This document shows, piece by piece, positions 17,764 to 24,782 of a DNA stretch of 61,410 nucleotides; position 1 is the first letter of the stretch, and every line of letters begins with the position of its first letter. Under the pieces are notes generated by a model. It searched no databases. It saw nothing but the letters and a program-made list of their open reading frames with translations, and was not told the origin of the DNA. The stretch comes from Rhodanobacter lindaniclasticus (GTDB lineage Bacteria > Pseudomonadota > Gammaproteobacteria > Xanthomonadales > Rhodanobacteraceae): positions 1 through 61,410 of the forward strand of contig NZ_MWIO01000035.1 of assembly GCF_004799035.1 (NCBI RefSeq), read 5' to 3'. Both the position numbers and the translations under genes were made by a program.

Positions 17764-18666
17764 TCAGCCGGCGGCCGTGCGCGCGCGGGTGACCCGGCTG
17801 GCGGTGTCCTTGTGCAGCTGCGCGGCGAGCCAGGCGCCGGTGGCGATCAGCAGGTCGAGGTCGATGCCGGTCTCGATGCCCATGCCGTGCAGCATGTAGA
17901 CCACGTCCTCGCTGGCCACGTTGCCGGTGGCGCCCTTCGCGTAGGGGCAGCCGCCGGTGCCGGAGACGGCGCTGTCGACCACGCGCACGCCTTCCTCCAG
18001 GCAGGCCAGGATGTTCGCCAGCGCCTGACCGTAGGTGTCGTGGAAGTGCACCGCCAGCGCGGCCATCGGCACCTCCTGCGCCACCGCGTGCAGCATCGCG
18101 CGCGCCTTGGCCGGGGTGCCTGTGCCGATGGTGTCGCCCAGCGAGATCTCGCCGCAACCCAGCTCGTGCATGCGCCGCGCCACGCGCACCACGTCGGCCA
18201 CCGGCACCTCGCCCTGGTACGGGCAGCCGAGCACGGTGGAGACATAGCCGCGCACCTGCACGCCGTCAGCCCGGGCCTGTTCCATCACCGGGACGAAGCG
18301 CTCGATCGACTCGTCGATCGAGGCGTTGATGTTCCGGCGGTTGAACGCCTCCGAGGCGGCGGTGAACACGGCGATGTGCGTGGCACCCACTTCGCGCGCG
18401 CGCTGGTAACCGGTGAGGTTCGGCACCAGCACCGGGTAGCTCACCCCCGGCAGCTTGCGGATGCCGGCGTACACCTCGGCGGCGTCGGCCAGCTGCGGCA
18501 CCCACGCCGGGCTGACGAAGCTGGTCGCCTCGATGGTCTGCAAGCCGGTCGATGAGAGCCGGTCGATCAGCGCGATCTTCACCGCAGCCGGCAGCAGGGT
18601 CTTCTCGTTCTGCAGGCCGTCGCGGGCGCCGACTTCGACGATGCGGACGTGGTTGGAGGTGTTCAT
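17764..18666 (-). CDS. mvaB: Hydroxymethylglutaryl-CoA lyase
   Basis: A 300-residue TIM-barrel lyase that splits HMG-CoA into acetoacetate and acetyl-CoA, the last step of leucine degradation. EVGARDGLQNE holds Arg15 and Asp16. The active-site cysteine loop AVSGTGGCPYAKGATGNVAS is the family signature, and AVHFHDTYGQ supplies metal-binding His. The start at MNTSN is preferred over an ATG 15 bases upstream because GGAG lies at the right distance. It is the last gene of the liu-type unit (hydratase, carboxylase alpha subunit, lyase). It is separated from the carboxylase gene by a 117-base palindromic repeat. Confidence 0.94.
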   Translation of the reverse strand: MNTSNHVRIVEVGARDGLQNEKTLLPAAVKIALIDRLSSTGLQTIEATSFVSPAWVPQLADAAEVYAGIRKLPGVSYPVLVPNLTGYQRAREVGATHIAVFTAASEAFNRRNINASIDESIERFVPVMEQARADGVQVRGYVSTVLGCPYQGEVPVADVVRVARRMHELGCGEISLGDTIGTGTPAKARAMLHAVAQEVPMAALAVHFHDTYGQALANILACLEEGVRVVDSAVSGTGGCPYAKGATGNVASEDVVYMLHGMGIETGIDLDLLIATGAWLAAQLHKDTASRVTRARTAAG

Positions 18667-18693
18667 GACAAGAAGCTCCAAAGGACATCATTT

Positions 18694-18810
18694 CCCTTCT
18701 CCCCTTGGGAGAAGGTGCCCGAAGGGCGGATGAGGGTGCGGGGTCGAAGTGAACTCCCTGGCCTGCCCGAACCCTCACCCCAACCCCTCTCCCAAGGGGA
18801 GAGGGGCTCT
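18694..18810. repeat. Composite palindromic repeat (REP type C), intergenic copy
   Basis: About 117 bases made of two short hairpins (CTTCTCCCCTTGGGAGAAG at the left, CCTCTCCCAAGGGGAGAGG at the right). They are joined by GAAGGGCGGATGAGGG and its partner CCCTCACCC. It sits between the carboxylase and lyase genes. A copy in the same orientation and of nearly the same length lies inside ileS at 28357-28471. Confidence 0.9.
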
Positions 18811-18817
18811 AAAAAGC

Positions 18818-20806
18818 TCACTCGGCGAAGCGCACCAGTACGGCATCCGCCTCGACGAATTCGCCCTGCATGGCGTTGATGCTTTCGATGGTGCCGTCGC
18901 GCGGCGCCTTCAAAGCCAGTTCCATCTTCATCGCTTCCATCACCAGCAATTCCCGGCCCTGTTCGACCGTGTCGCCGGCCCTGGCTTTCACCAGCACGAT
19001 GCGGCCCGGCATGGGCGCGATGATCTGGTTGCCGCCGGCGGCGTCGGTCGCTTCCCACGCGAAGGCGGCGGCGCGGCTGAAGCTGTAGCGCTGGCCGTGG
19101 GCGTCGTGCAGCAGCACGTGGGCGGCGTCGACGTGCAACGGTACGCGTTGCGATTCGCCGTCGAAGCGGGCGCTGAGGTTGTCGTGCGACAGGCACGCGC
19201 CATGCGCCTCGCAGCTGGTTTCGCCGTAGCGCAATTGATAGTTGCCAGCGTGCCCGCGCGCCTCGATCTCGAAACGCTGTTCGCGCCAGCCCAGCGCCAC
19301 GATGCGCTTGCCGGGGTGGCCGATGCGCCAGGCATCGGCGCGGGCCCACGGCGAATGCGGATCGGTCGCGGCGCCGGCCACGTTCGCTTCGTCGTGCAGC
19401 AGGGCGGCGGTGGCGGCGGCGAACAGCACGTCCTCGCCCGGCACCGCGTCGCCGACCAGGAACTCTTCGAGGTGGCGATCCAGATAACTGGTGTCGATGC
19501 GGCCTTCGACCACGGCCGGATGGCGCACCAACCGTTCGAGGAAACCGATGTTCGATTTCGGACCGATGATCTCGCATGCCGCGAGTGCCTCGCGCATGCG
19601 CTGCAGCGCCTTCGGGCGATCCTCGTCCCACACGATCAGCTTGGCGATCATCGGGTCGTAGAAGATCGTCACCGTGTCGCCCTCGACCACGCCGCCGTCG
19701 AGGCGCACGTGGGTCGATGGGGCGGGCAGGTGCAGGGTCTGCAGCTTGCCGGAGCCAGGCAGGAAGTTCTGGTCGGGGTCTTCGGCGTACAGGCGTACTT
19801 CGATCGCGTGGCCGCGCGAAATCACGTCCTTCTGCGCCAGCGGCAGCGGTTCGCCATCCGCGATGCGCAGCTGCCACTCCACCAGATCCACGCCATGAGT
19901 CAGCTCGGTGACCGGGTGTTCGACCTGCAGCCGCGTGTTCATTTCCATGAAGTGGAAATCGCCCGCGGGGCCGACGATGAACTCGACCGTGCCGGCGCCC
20001 ACGTAGTTCACCGCGCGGGCGGCCGCCACGGCGGCGGCGCCCATGTCGGCGCGCTTTTCGGGGGTGAGGAAGGGCGAGGGGGTTTCCTCCAGCACCTTCT
20101 GGTAGCGGCGTTGCGCGGAACATTCGCGCTCGCCCAGGTGGATGATGTTGCCGTGGCGGTCGCCGAAGATCTGGAACTCGATGTGGCGCGGGTGCTCGAC
20201 GTAGCGCTCCAGCAGCATCGAGGCGTCGCCGAAGGCGGCTTGCGCCACGCGTTGCGCGGTGGCCAGCGCCTCGGGGAATTCGGCTTCCGAGCGCACGATC
20301 TGCATGCCCTTGCCGCCGCCGCCGGCCGAGGGCTTGATGATCAGCGGGTAACCGATGGCATGTGCCTGTTCGGCGAGGTGGGCGTTGTCCTGCTTGTCGC
20401 CGCTGTAGCCGGGCACCAGCGGCACGGCATGTTTGGCCATCAGCTGCTTGGCGGCGGCTTTCGAACCCATCGCCTCGATGCTTTCGGGATCGGGGCCGAT
20501 GAAGACGATGCCAGCCTGCTGGCAGGCACGCGAGAAGGCGGTGTTTTCGGAAAGAAAGCCGTAGCCGGGATGGATCGCCTGGGCGCCGCTCTTTTTCGCG
20601 GCGTCGAGGATGGCGTCGATGCGCAGGTAGGAATCGGCCGGCAGCGGGCCGCCGATCGGCCACGCCTCATCGGCCAGCCGCACGTGCTGGGCGTCCTGGT
20701 CCGCCTCCGAATACACCGCGATGGTGTGGATGCCGAGGCGCCGGCAGGTGCGGATCACGCGGCAGGCGATCTCGCCGCGGTTGGCGATCAGTACGCGTTC
20801 GAACAT
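18818..20806 (-). CDS. liuD: Methylcrotonyl-CoA carboxylase biotin-containing (alpha) subunit
   Basis: A 662-residue acyl-CoA carboxylase alpha subunit. Biotin carboxylase domain (1-445): MFERVLIANRGEIACRVIRT at the N-terminus, the ATP-grasp loop KPSAGGGGKGM, and EMNTRLQVEHPVTE. A BT linker domain follows, then a C-terminal biotinyl domain with EAMKMEL (biotinyl Lys627). It carboxylates biotin with bicarbonate and passes the carboxyl group to the beta subunit. Neighbouring hydratase and HMG-CoA lyase genes point to 3-methylcrotonyl-CoA rather than propionyl- or geranyl-CoA. The partner beta subunit gene is not in the window, so it must lie elsewhere. The stop is 7 bases from a palindromic repeat. 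Confidence 0.92.
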   Translation of the reverse strand: MFERVLIANRGEIACRVIRTCRRLGIHTIAVYSEADQDAQHVRLADEAWPIGGPLPADSYLRIDAILDAAKKSGAQAIHPGYGFLSENTAFSRACQQAGIVFIGPDPESIEAMGSKAAAKQLMAKHAVPLVPGYSGDKQDNAHLAEQAHAIGYPLIIKPSAGGGGKGMQIVRSEAEFPEALATAQRVAQAAFGDASMLLERYVEHPRHIEFQIFGDRHGNIIHLGERECSAQRRYQKVLEETPSPFLTPEKRADMGAAAVAAARAVNYVGAGTVEFIVGPAGDFHFMEMNTRLQVEHPVTELTHGVDLVEWQLRIADGEPLPLAQKDVISRGHAIEVRLYAEDPDQNFLPGSGKLQTLHLPAPSTHVRLDGGVVEGDTVTIFYDPMIAKLIVWDEDRPKALQRMREALAACEIIGPKSNIGFLERLVRHPAVVEGRIDTSYLDRHLEEFLVGDAVPGEDVLFAAATAALLHDEANVAGAATDPHSPWARADAWRIGHPGKRIVALGWREQRFEIEARGHAGNYQLRYGETSCEAHGACLSHDNLSARFDGESQRVPLHVDAAHVLLHDAHGQRYSFSRAAAFAWEATDAAGGNQIIAPMPGRIVLVKARAGDTVEQGRELLVMEAMKMELALKAPRDGTIESINAMQGEFVEADAVLVRFAE

Positions 20807-20900
20807 GCGGGGTTCCCGGAGCCGTTGGATGTCGATGCAAAGCCGTCGAAGCTAACAGATTGTGTCGTCGCAGCCGATGCGCGGCGCAGCATGGCAGTGC

Positions 20901-21698
20901 TCACGTGGCCTGGCCGAACCACGCCGGCGCGCGCTTGTCGAGAAACGCGCCCAGGCCATGCTGGCCTTCGGGCGAGACGCGCAGACGGGCGATCAGTTCG
21001 GCGTTTTCGGTGTCGATGCGCTCGGCCGTGGCCGGATCGGCGCCGTCGATGCGCAGCGCCAGTTGCTTGGCTTCGCGCTGGGCCAGCGGACCGGCCTTGG
21101 CGAGCAAGTGCAACTGGCGCTCGATCGCCGCGTCCAGTTCACCGCCCGCCACCACGGCGTGCAACAACCCGACGCGCCGCGCCTCGTCGGCGTCGAACAC
21201 CTCGCCGGTGACGAACAGCCGGCGCGCCTCGCGCAGGCCGATCGCGGCGACCACGTACGGCGAGATCACCGCCGGCACCAGGCCCAGCTTCACTTCCGAC
21301 AGCGCGAACTTGGCGCCGTCCACGCCGATCGCGATGTCGCAGCAGGCGACCAGGCCCACGCCGCCGCCGTAGGCCGCGCCGTTGACGCGGGCGATGGTGG
21401 GCTTGGACAGGAACTGCAGCGTGCGCATCAGCCGCGCCAGGCGCAGCGAATCCTCGCGGTTCTCCTGTTCGCTGGCGGCGGCCATGCCGCGCATCCAGTG
21501 CAGATCCGCGCCGGCCGAGAAGGTGCTGCCGTTGCCGCTGAGCACCACGCAGCGCACGGCCGGATCGGCATCGGCCTGGGCCAGCGCGTCGGTGAGTGCG
21601 GCGATCAGGCCGTCGTCGAACGCGTTGTGCACCTGCGGCCGGTTCAGGGTGAGCCAGGCCACGGCGCCGCGGCGCTCGTTGAGGATGGAGTCGGTCAT
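20901..21698 (-). CDS. liuC: Enoyl-CoA hydratase family, probable methylglutaconyl-CoA hydratase
   Basis: A 265-residue crotonase-fold protein. The oxyanion-hole strands are TFSAGADLHWMRGM and NGAAYGGGVGLVACCDIAIG. The catalytic segment is KLGLVPAVISPYVVAAIG, in which the second acidic residue of classical hydratases is Ala/Val. This pattern (AGADLxWMR, KLGLxPAxISPYV) is typical of methylglutaconyl-CoA hydratases (AUH/LiuC type). It hydrates 3-methylglutaconyl-CoA to HMG-CoA, the step between the two following genes. It diverges from feoA with only 114 bases between the starts. liuA, liuB and the regulator are not present here. Confidence 0.87.
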   Translation of the reverse strand: MTDSILNERRGAVAWLTLNRPQVHNAFDDGLIAALTDALAQADADPAVRCVVLSGNGSTFSAGADLHWMRGMAAASEQENREDSLRLARLMRTLQFLSKPTIARVNGAAYGGGVGLVACCDIAIGVDGAKFALSEVKLGLVPAVISPYVVAAIGLREARRLFVTGEVFDADEARRVGLLHAVVAGGELDAAIERQLHLLAKAGPLAQREAKQLALRIDGADPATAERIDTENAELIARLRVSPEGQHGLGAFLDKRAPAWFGQAT

Positions 21699-21778
21699 CG
21701 GTCGTCCCGGCAAATAACCCGATGATAAACGCAGCGCGCCACCACTACCGGCGTGGTGCGGCCGCCGGGGCAAAGGAA

Positions 21779-21802
21779 TACAATGCGAACCATTCTTGTT
21801 TG
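21779..21802 (+). promoter_or_regulatory. Putative -10 element and Fur box of feoAB
   Basis: TACAAT (21779-21784) fits a -10 element. It is overlapped by AATGCGAACCATTCTTG (from 21782), which keeps the AATG...CATT halves of a Fur box plus the ATTCT...TTTG right flank common in this group. Transcription would start near 21791. This is inside the upstream ATG at 21783 and therefore argues for translation from GTG 21813. No clear -35 hexamer is seen. Iron repression of feo by Fur is well established in related bacteria. Confidence 0.5.
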
Positions 21803-21812
21803 GATTCCGCCC

Positions 21813-22058
21813 GTGCGTCTGTCCGAATTGCCCAAGGGTGCCCTTGCCGTGGTCGAGCGCGTGCTCGATGCGCATGCGGCCGATCCGATCGCCCAGCGCC
21901 TGCGCGACCTCGGCTTCGTCGATGGCGAGCCGGTGCGCGTGGTGGCGGTCGGTCCGATGGGTGGCGATCCGGTGCTGATCCAGATCGGCTTCACCCGTTT
22001 TGCGTTGCGCCGCGCCGAGGCGGCGCGGGTCAGCGTGCGCGCCGAGGTTGCCGCGTGA
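21813..22058 (+). CDS. feoA: Ferrous iron transport accessory protein FeoA
   Basis: An 81-residue SH3-like cytoplasmic protein (MRLSELPKGALAVVERV..., IAQRLRDLGFVDGEPVRVVA, GFTRFALRRAEAARV) that supports FeoB-mediated Fe(II) uptake. An in-frame ATG lies 30 bases upstream at 21783. I prefer the GTG at 21813 because it gives the usual FeoA N-terminus and because the likely promoter/Fur box overlaps the upstream ATG. The ribosome site is weak (TGGA). The stop overlaps the feoB GTG (GTGA), so FeoA and FeoB are coupled. Confidence 0.88.
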   Translation: MRLSELPKGALAVVERVLDAHAADPIAQRLRDLGFVDGEPVRVVAVGPMGGDPVLIQIGFTRFALRRAEAARVSVRAEVAA

Positions 22059-23890
22059 GCGCATCGAGTCTGCGGATAGCCCTGGTCGGCAATCCCAACT
22101 GCGGCAAGACCGCATTGTTCAACCTGCTTACCGGCGGACGCCAGAAAGTGGCCAATTACGCCGGCGTCACGGTGGAACGCAAGGAAGGGCGGTTCATGGC
22201 ACCGTCGGGCCGGTTGCTGCAGATCCTCGACCTGCCGGGCACCTACAGCCTGGAGGCGAACAGCCCGGATGAGCAGATCACCCGCGACATCTGCGCCGGC
22301 ACCTTTCCGGGCGAGGCAGTACCGGATCTGATCGTCTGCGTGGCCGACGCCACCAACCTGCGCCTGCACCTGCGCTTCGTGCTGGAAGTGAAGCGCCTCG
22401 GCCGCCCGGTGGTGCTGGCGCTGAACATGATGGACACGGCGCGCTCGCGCGGCATCGTCATCGACGTGCCGGAGCTCTCGCGCCGGCTGGGCCTGCCGGT
22501 GGTGGAAACCGTGGCGGTGAAGCGCGGTGGTGCGCAGGCGCTGATCGAGCGGGTCGACGGTGAAGTTCCCGCGGCTGCGCCGCGGCAGCCGGACGACGCG
22601 GCCGACCGCGCCGACCTGCATGCGCAGGTGCGCGAACTGCTGACGGCCACGGTGACGATGCCCCGCGTCACCGCCGAGATCGACGATGCGCTGGACCGCT
22701 GGACGCTGCACCCGGTGTTCGGGCTGGCGATCCTGGCGGTGGTGATGTTCCTGGTGTTCCAGGCGGTGTACTCGCTGGGCAAGCCGATGACCGACGCGAT
22801 CGGCGACGGCTTCGGCTGGCTGGGCGCTCATGTCGCCGCGTGGATGCCGGCCGGGCCGCTGCAGAGCCTGGTCAACGACGGCCTGTTCGGCGGCCTCGGC
22901 ACGGTGCTGGGCTTCCTGCCGGAAATCCTGGTGCTGTTTTTCTTCATCATCGTGCTGGAGGAATCGGGCTACCTGCCGCGCGCGGCGTTCCTGCTGGATC
23001 GGCTGATGCTGTCGGTGGGTCTGACCGGCCGCTCGTTCATTCCGCTGTTGTCGAGCTTCGCCTGCGCGATCCCCGGCATCATGGGCACGCGCAGCATCAC
23101 CGATCCGCGCGACCGGCTCACCACCATCCTGATCGCGCCGCTGATGACCTGCTCGGCGCGGCTGCCGGTGTATGCGCTGCTGATCGGCGCATTCATCCCG
23201 ATCCATTACGTGTTCGGCGTGTTCAACCTGCAAGGCCTGGTGCTGTTCGCGCTGTATCTGGCCGGCATCCTCGGCGCGATGCTGGTGGGCTGGGTGATGA
23301 AGCACATCCGCCGCGACAAGAGCGAGCATGCGCTGATGATGGAATTGCCGTCGTATCGCCTGCCCAAGCTGCGCGACGTGGCGATCGGCCTGTACGAGCG
23401 CGGCATGATCTTCCTCAGGCGGCTGACCGGCGTGATCCTCGGCCTGACCGTGCTGATGTGGTTCCTCTCCACCTTCCCGGGTGCGCCGGAGGGCGCGACC
23501 CGGCCGGCGATCGAGTACAGCTTCGCCGGCTATATCGGGCGGGCGCTGCAGTACGTGTTCGCGCCGATCGGCTTCAACTGGCAGATCAGCCTGGCGCTGA
23601 TCCCGGCGTTTGCCGCGCGCGAGACCGCGGTGGCGGCGCTGGCCACGGTCTACCTGGTGGGCGGCGAATCCGGCGGGCTCGGCCAGGCGCTGGCCGGGCA
23701 GATCCCGTTGGCCAGCGCGCTGTCGCTGTTGGTGTGGTTCGCCTACGCGCCGCAGTGCATGTCCACGCTGGCGATCATCAAGCGCGAGACCGACTCCTGG
23801 CGCAACGTGGCGATCTCGTTCGGCTACATGTTCGTGATGGCCTATACCGCGTCGTTCATCGTCTACCAGGTGACGAGGGCGCTGACGTGA
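22055..23890 (+). CDS. feoB: Ferrous iron transporter FeoB
   Basis: A 611-residue inner-membrane Fe(II) permease. The N-terminal G domain has GNPNCGKT (12-19, G1), a conserved Thr in ANYAGVTVE (G2), DLPGT (G3) and NMMD (G4). After a helical spacer come Gate segments: GFLPEILVLFFFIIVLEESG with the downstream LLSSFACAIPGIMGTR, and the second gate with LIPAFAARETAVAALATVY. These are the family's Gly/Cys-rich transport motifs. At about 611 residues it is shorter than E. coli FeoB (773) but normal for this lineage. The GTG start overlaps the feoA stop; the stop overlaps the next gene by 4 bases. Confidence 0.95.
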   Translation: MSASSLRIALVGNPNCGKTALFNLLTGGRQKVANYAGVTVERKEGRFMAPSGRLLQILDLPGTYSLEANSPDEQITRDICAGTFPGEAVPDLIVCVADATNLRLHLRFVLEVKRLGRPVVLALNMMDTARSRGIVIDVPELSRRLGLPVVETVAVKRGGAQALIERVDGEVPAAAPRQPDDAADRADLHAQVRELLTATVTMPRVTAEIDDALDRWTLHPVFGLAILAVVMFLVFQAVYSLGKPMTDAIGDGFGWLGAHVAAWMPAGPLQSLVNDGLFGGLGTVLGFLPEILVLFFFIIVLEESGYLPRAAFLLDRLMLSVGLTGRSFIPLLSSFACAIPGIMGTRSITDPRDRLTTILIAPLMTCSARLPVYALLIGAFIPIHYVFGVFNLQGLVLFALYLAGILGAMLVGWVMKHIRRDKSEHALMMELPSYRLPKLRDVAIGLYERGMIFLRRLTGVILGLTVLMWFLSTFPGAPEGATRPAIEYSFAGYIGRALQYVFAPIGFNWQISLALIPAFAARETAVAALATVYLVGGESGGLGQALAGQIPLASALSLLVWFAYAPQCMSTLAIIKRETDSWRNVAISFGYMFVMAYTASFIVYQVTRALT

Positions 23891-24189
23891 GCACTAGCCT
23901 GCTGCTGCAGTACGTGGTGATCGCCCTGGCCGTGCTGGCCAGCGTGTGGATCGTGCTGCGCAAGCTGGCCCGGAAAACGACCAACCGCTGGCTGGCCGCT
24001 GCGTCCATCCATTTCAACCAGCCGAATCGTGGCGCCCTGGCGCGGGCCTTCGGCCGGCGCCTGCAACCGACCGAAGCCACCGGCGATTGCAGCGACGGCT
24101 GCAGCACCTGCGGCGCCTGCGGCCCGAAGCCGCCGTCGGCGGCGCAATTGGGCGAGCCGATGCCGCTCGAATTCCGCCCGCGGCGGTGA
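23887..24189 (+). CDS. Small membrane-anchored cysteine-rich protein, DUF6587-like
   Basis: A 100-residue protein read from a GTG that overlaps the feoB stop (GTGA). One N-terminal membrane helix (residues 6-25, LLQYVVIALAVLASVWIVLR) is followed by a basic stretch and a C-terminal cluster CSDGCSTCGAC (Cys68, 72, 75, 78) that could bind a metal or Fe-S cluster. E. coli-type FeoC is absent, and in this lineage a protein of this layout takes the third position of the feo operon. A role in FeoB assembly or iron sensing is inferred from position. The family name is from memory and needs a profile search. Confidence 0.75.
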   Translation: MSTSLLLQYVVIALAVLASVWIVLRKLARKTTNRWLAAASIHFNQPNRGALARAFGRRLQPTEATGDCSDGCSTCGACGPKPPSAAQLGEPMPLEFRPRR

Positions 24190-24202
24190 GGGCCAGCTTC
24201 AG

Positions 24203-24230
24203 CTCCTCCCCCTGCAAGCAGGGGAGGGAG
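24203..24230. repeat. Short GC-rich hairpin, REP-like
   Basis: Arms CTCCTCCCCCTG and CAGGGGAGGGAG with a CAAG loop, 13 bases after the last gene of the feo operon. It resembles the right-hand hairpin of the type C repeats (18694, 28357) but is shorter. It is not followed by T residues. Confidence 0.6.
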
Positions 24231-24244
24231 CAGAAGCGGCGCAC

Positions 24245-24272
24245 GAAAAAAGCCGGCTTGCGCCGGCTTTTT
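24245..24272. terminator. Bidirectional rho-independent terminator
   Basis: AAAAAGCCGG-CTTGCG-CCGGCTTTTT, preceded by further A and followed by TC. It has a T-run on both strands, so it can end both the plus-strand feo operon and the minus-strand rpsT gene, whose stop is 27 bases away. Confidence 0.88.
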
Positions 24273-24298
24273 CATGCAACCCGAGTCGCGCCCCCGGC

Positions 24299-24562
24299 TT
24301 ACGCCAGTTCGCGGATCTTCGCGTTGAGGCGGCTCTTGTGGCGGGCGGCCTTGTTCTTGTGGATCAGGCCGCGGGCGGCGTAGCGATCCATCACCGGCTG
24401 GGCGACGGTGAATGCGGCAATGGCACCGGCCTTGTCCTTGGCCTCGATGGCCTTGACGACCTTCTTCAGGGCGGTGCGGACCATGGAACGTGCGCTGATG
24501 TTGCGCAGGCGGCGCTGTTCGGACTGGCGCGCGCGCTTCTTCGCGGACTTGATGTTGGCCAA
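24299..24562 (-). CDS. rpsT: 30S ribosomal protein S20
   Basis: An 87-residue S20 ([20 protein letters not shown]... ending [13 protein letters not shown]), a helical protein that binds 16S rRNA near its 5' domain. The start is TTG at 24560-24562, with GGAG 8 bases upstream. The in-frame ATG 45 bases earlier would add a non-conserved tail lying over the leader. E. coli rpsT also uses a UUG start, and weak initiation there is part of its autoregulation, so the rare codon is probably meaningful. A strong promoter is 45-73 bases upstream and a bidirectional terminator follows. Confidence 0.95.
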   Translation of the reverse strand: MANIKSAKKRARQSEQRRLRNISARSMVRTALKKVVKAIEAKDKAGAIAAFTVAQPVMDRYAARGLIHKNKAARHKSRLNAKIRELA

Positions 24563-24606
24563 GGTAGAACTCCGGGATGCAGTGTGTTGGGTGGAAAAAG
24601 ACGCCA

Positions 24607-24635
24607 ATTATGCGGTCGATTCGTCGACGCGTCAA
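24607..24635 (-). promoter_or_regulatory. Sigma70 promoter of rpsT
   Basis: On the minus strand, TTGACG (24635-24630) and CATAAT (24612-24607) are separated by exactly 17 bases. This leaves a leader of roughly 37 bases to the TTG start codon. It is one of the two best promoters in the window. Confidence 0.9.
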
Positions 24636-24782
24636 TCACTTGGGCGGCTGCTTCCGCGGCCGGCGTGGCGCGCGGCGGCAGGGCTGCCGGCATTTTGCCA
24701 TAACCGGGCCGTGATCCCGCCGGCGCGGGCTGTCAAACTGTGCGCCCCCGTGCGATCCCCACCGAAGGTAGAACCGCTGCTC

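Noticed and set aside
18663-18810. A rho-independent terminator between the carboxylase and lyase genes
   Set aside because: The hairpins belong to a dispersed repeat also found inside ileS and lack a T-run, so they are not counted as a terminator.
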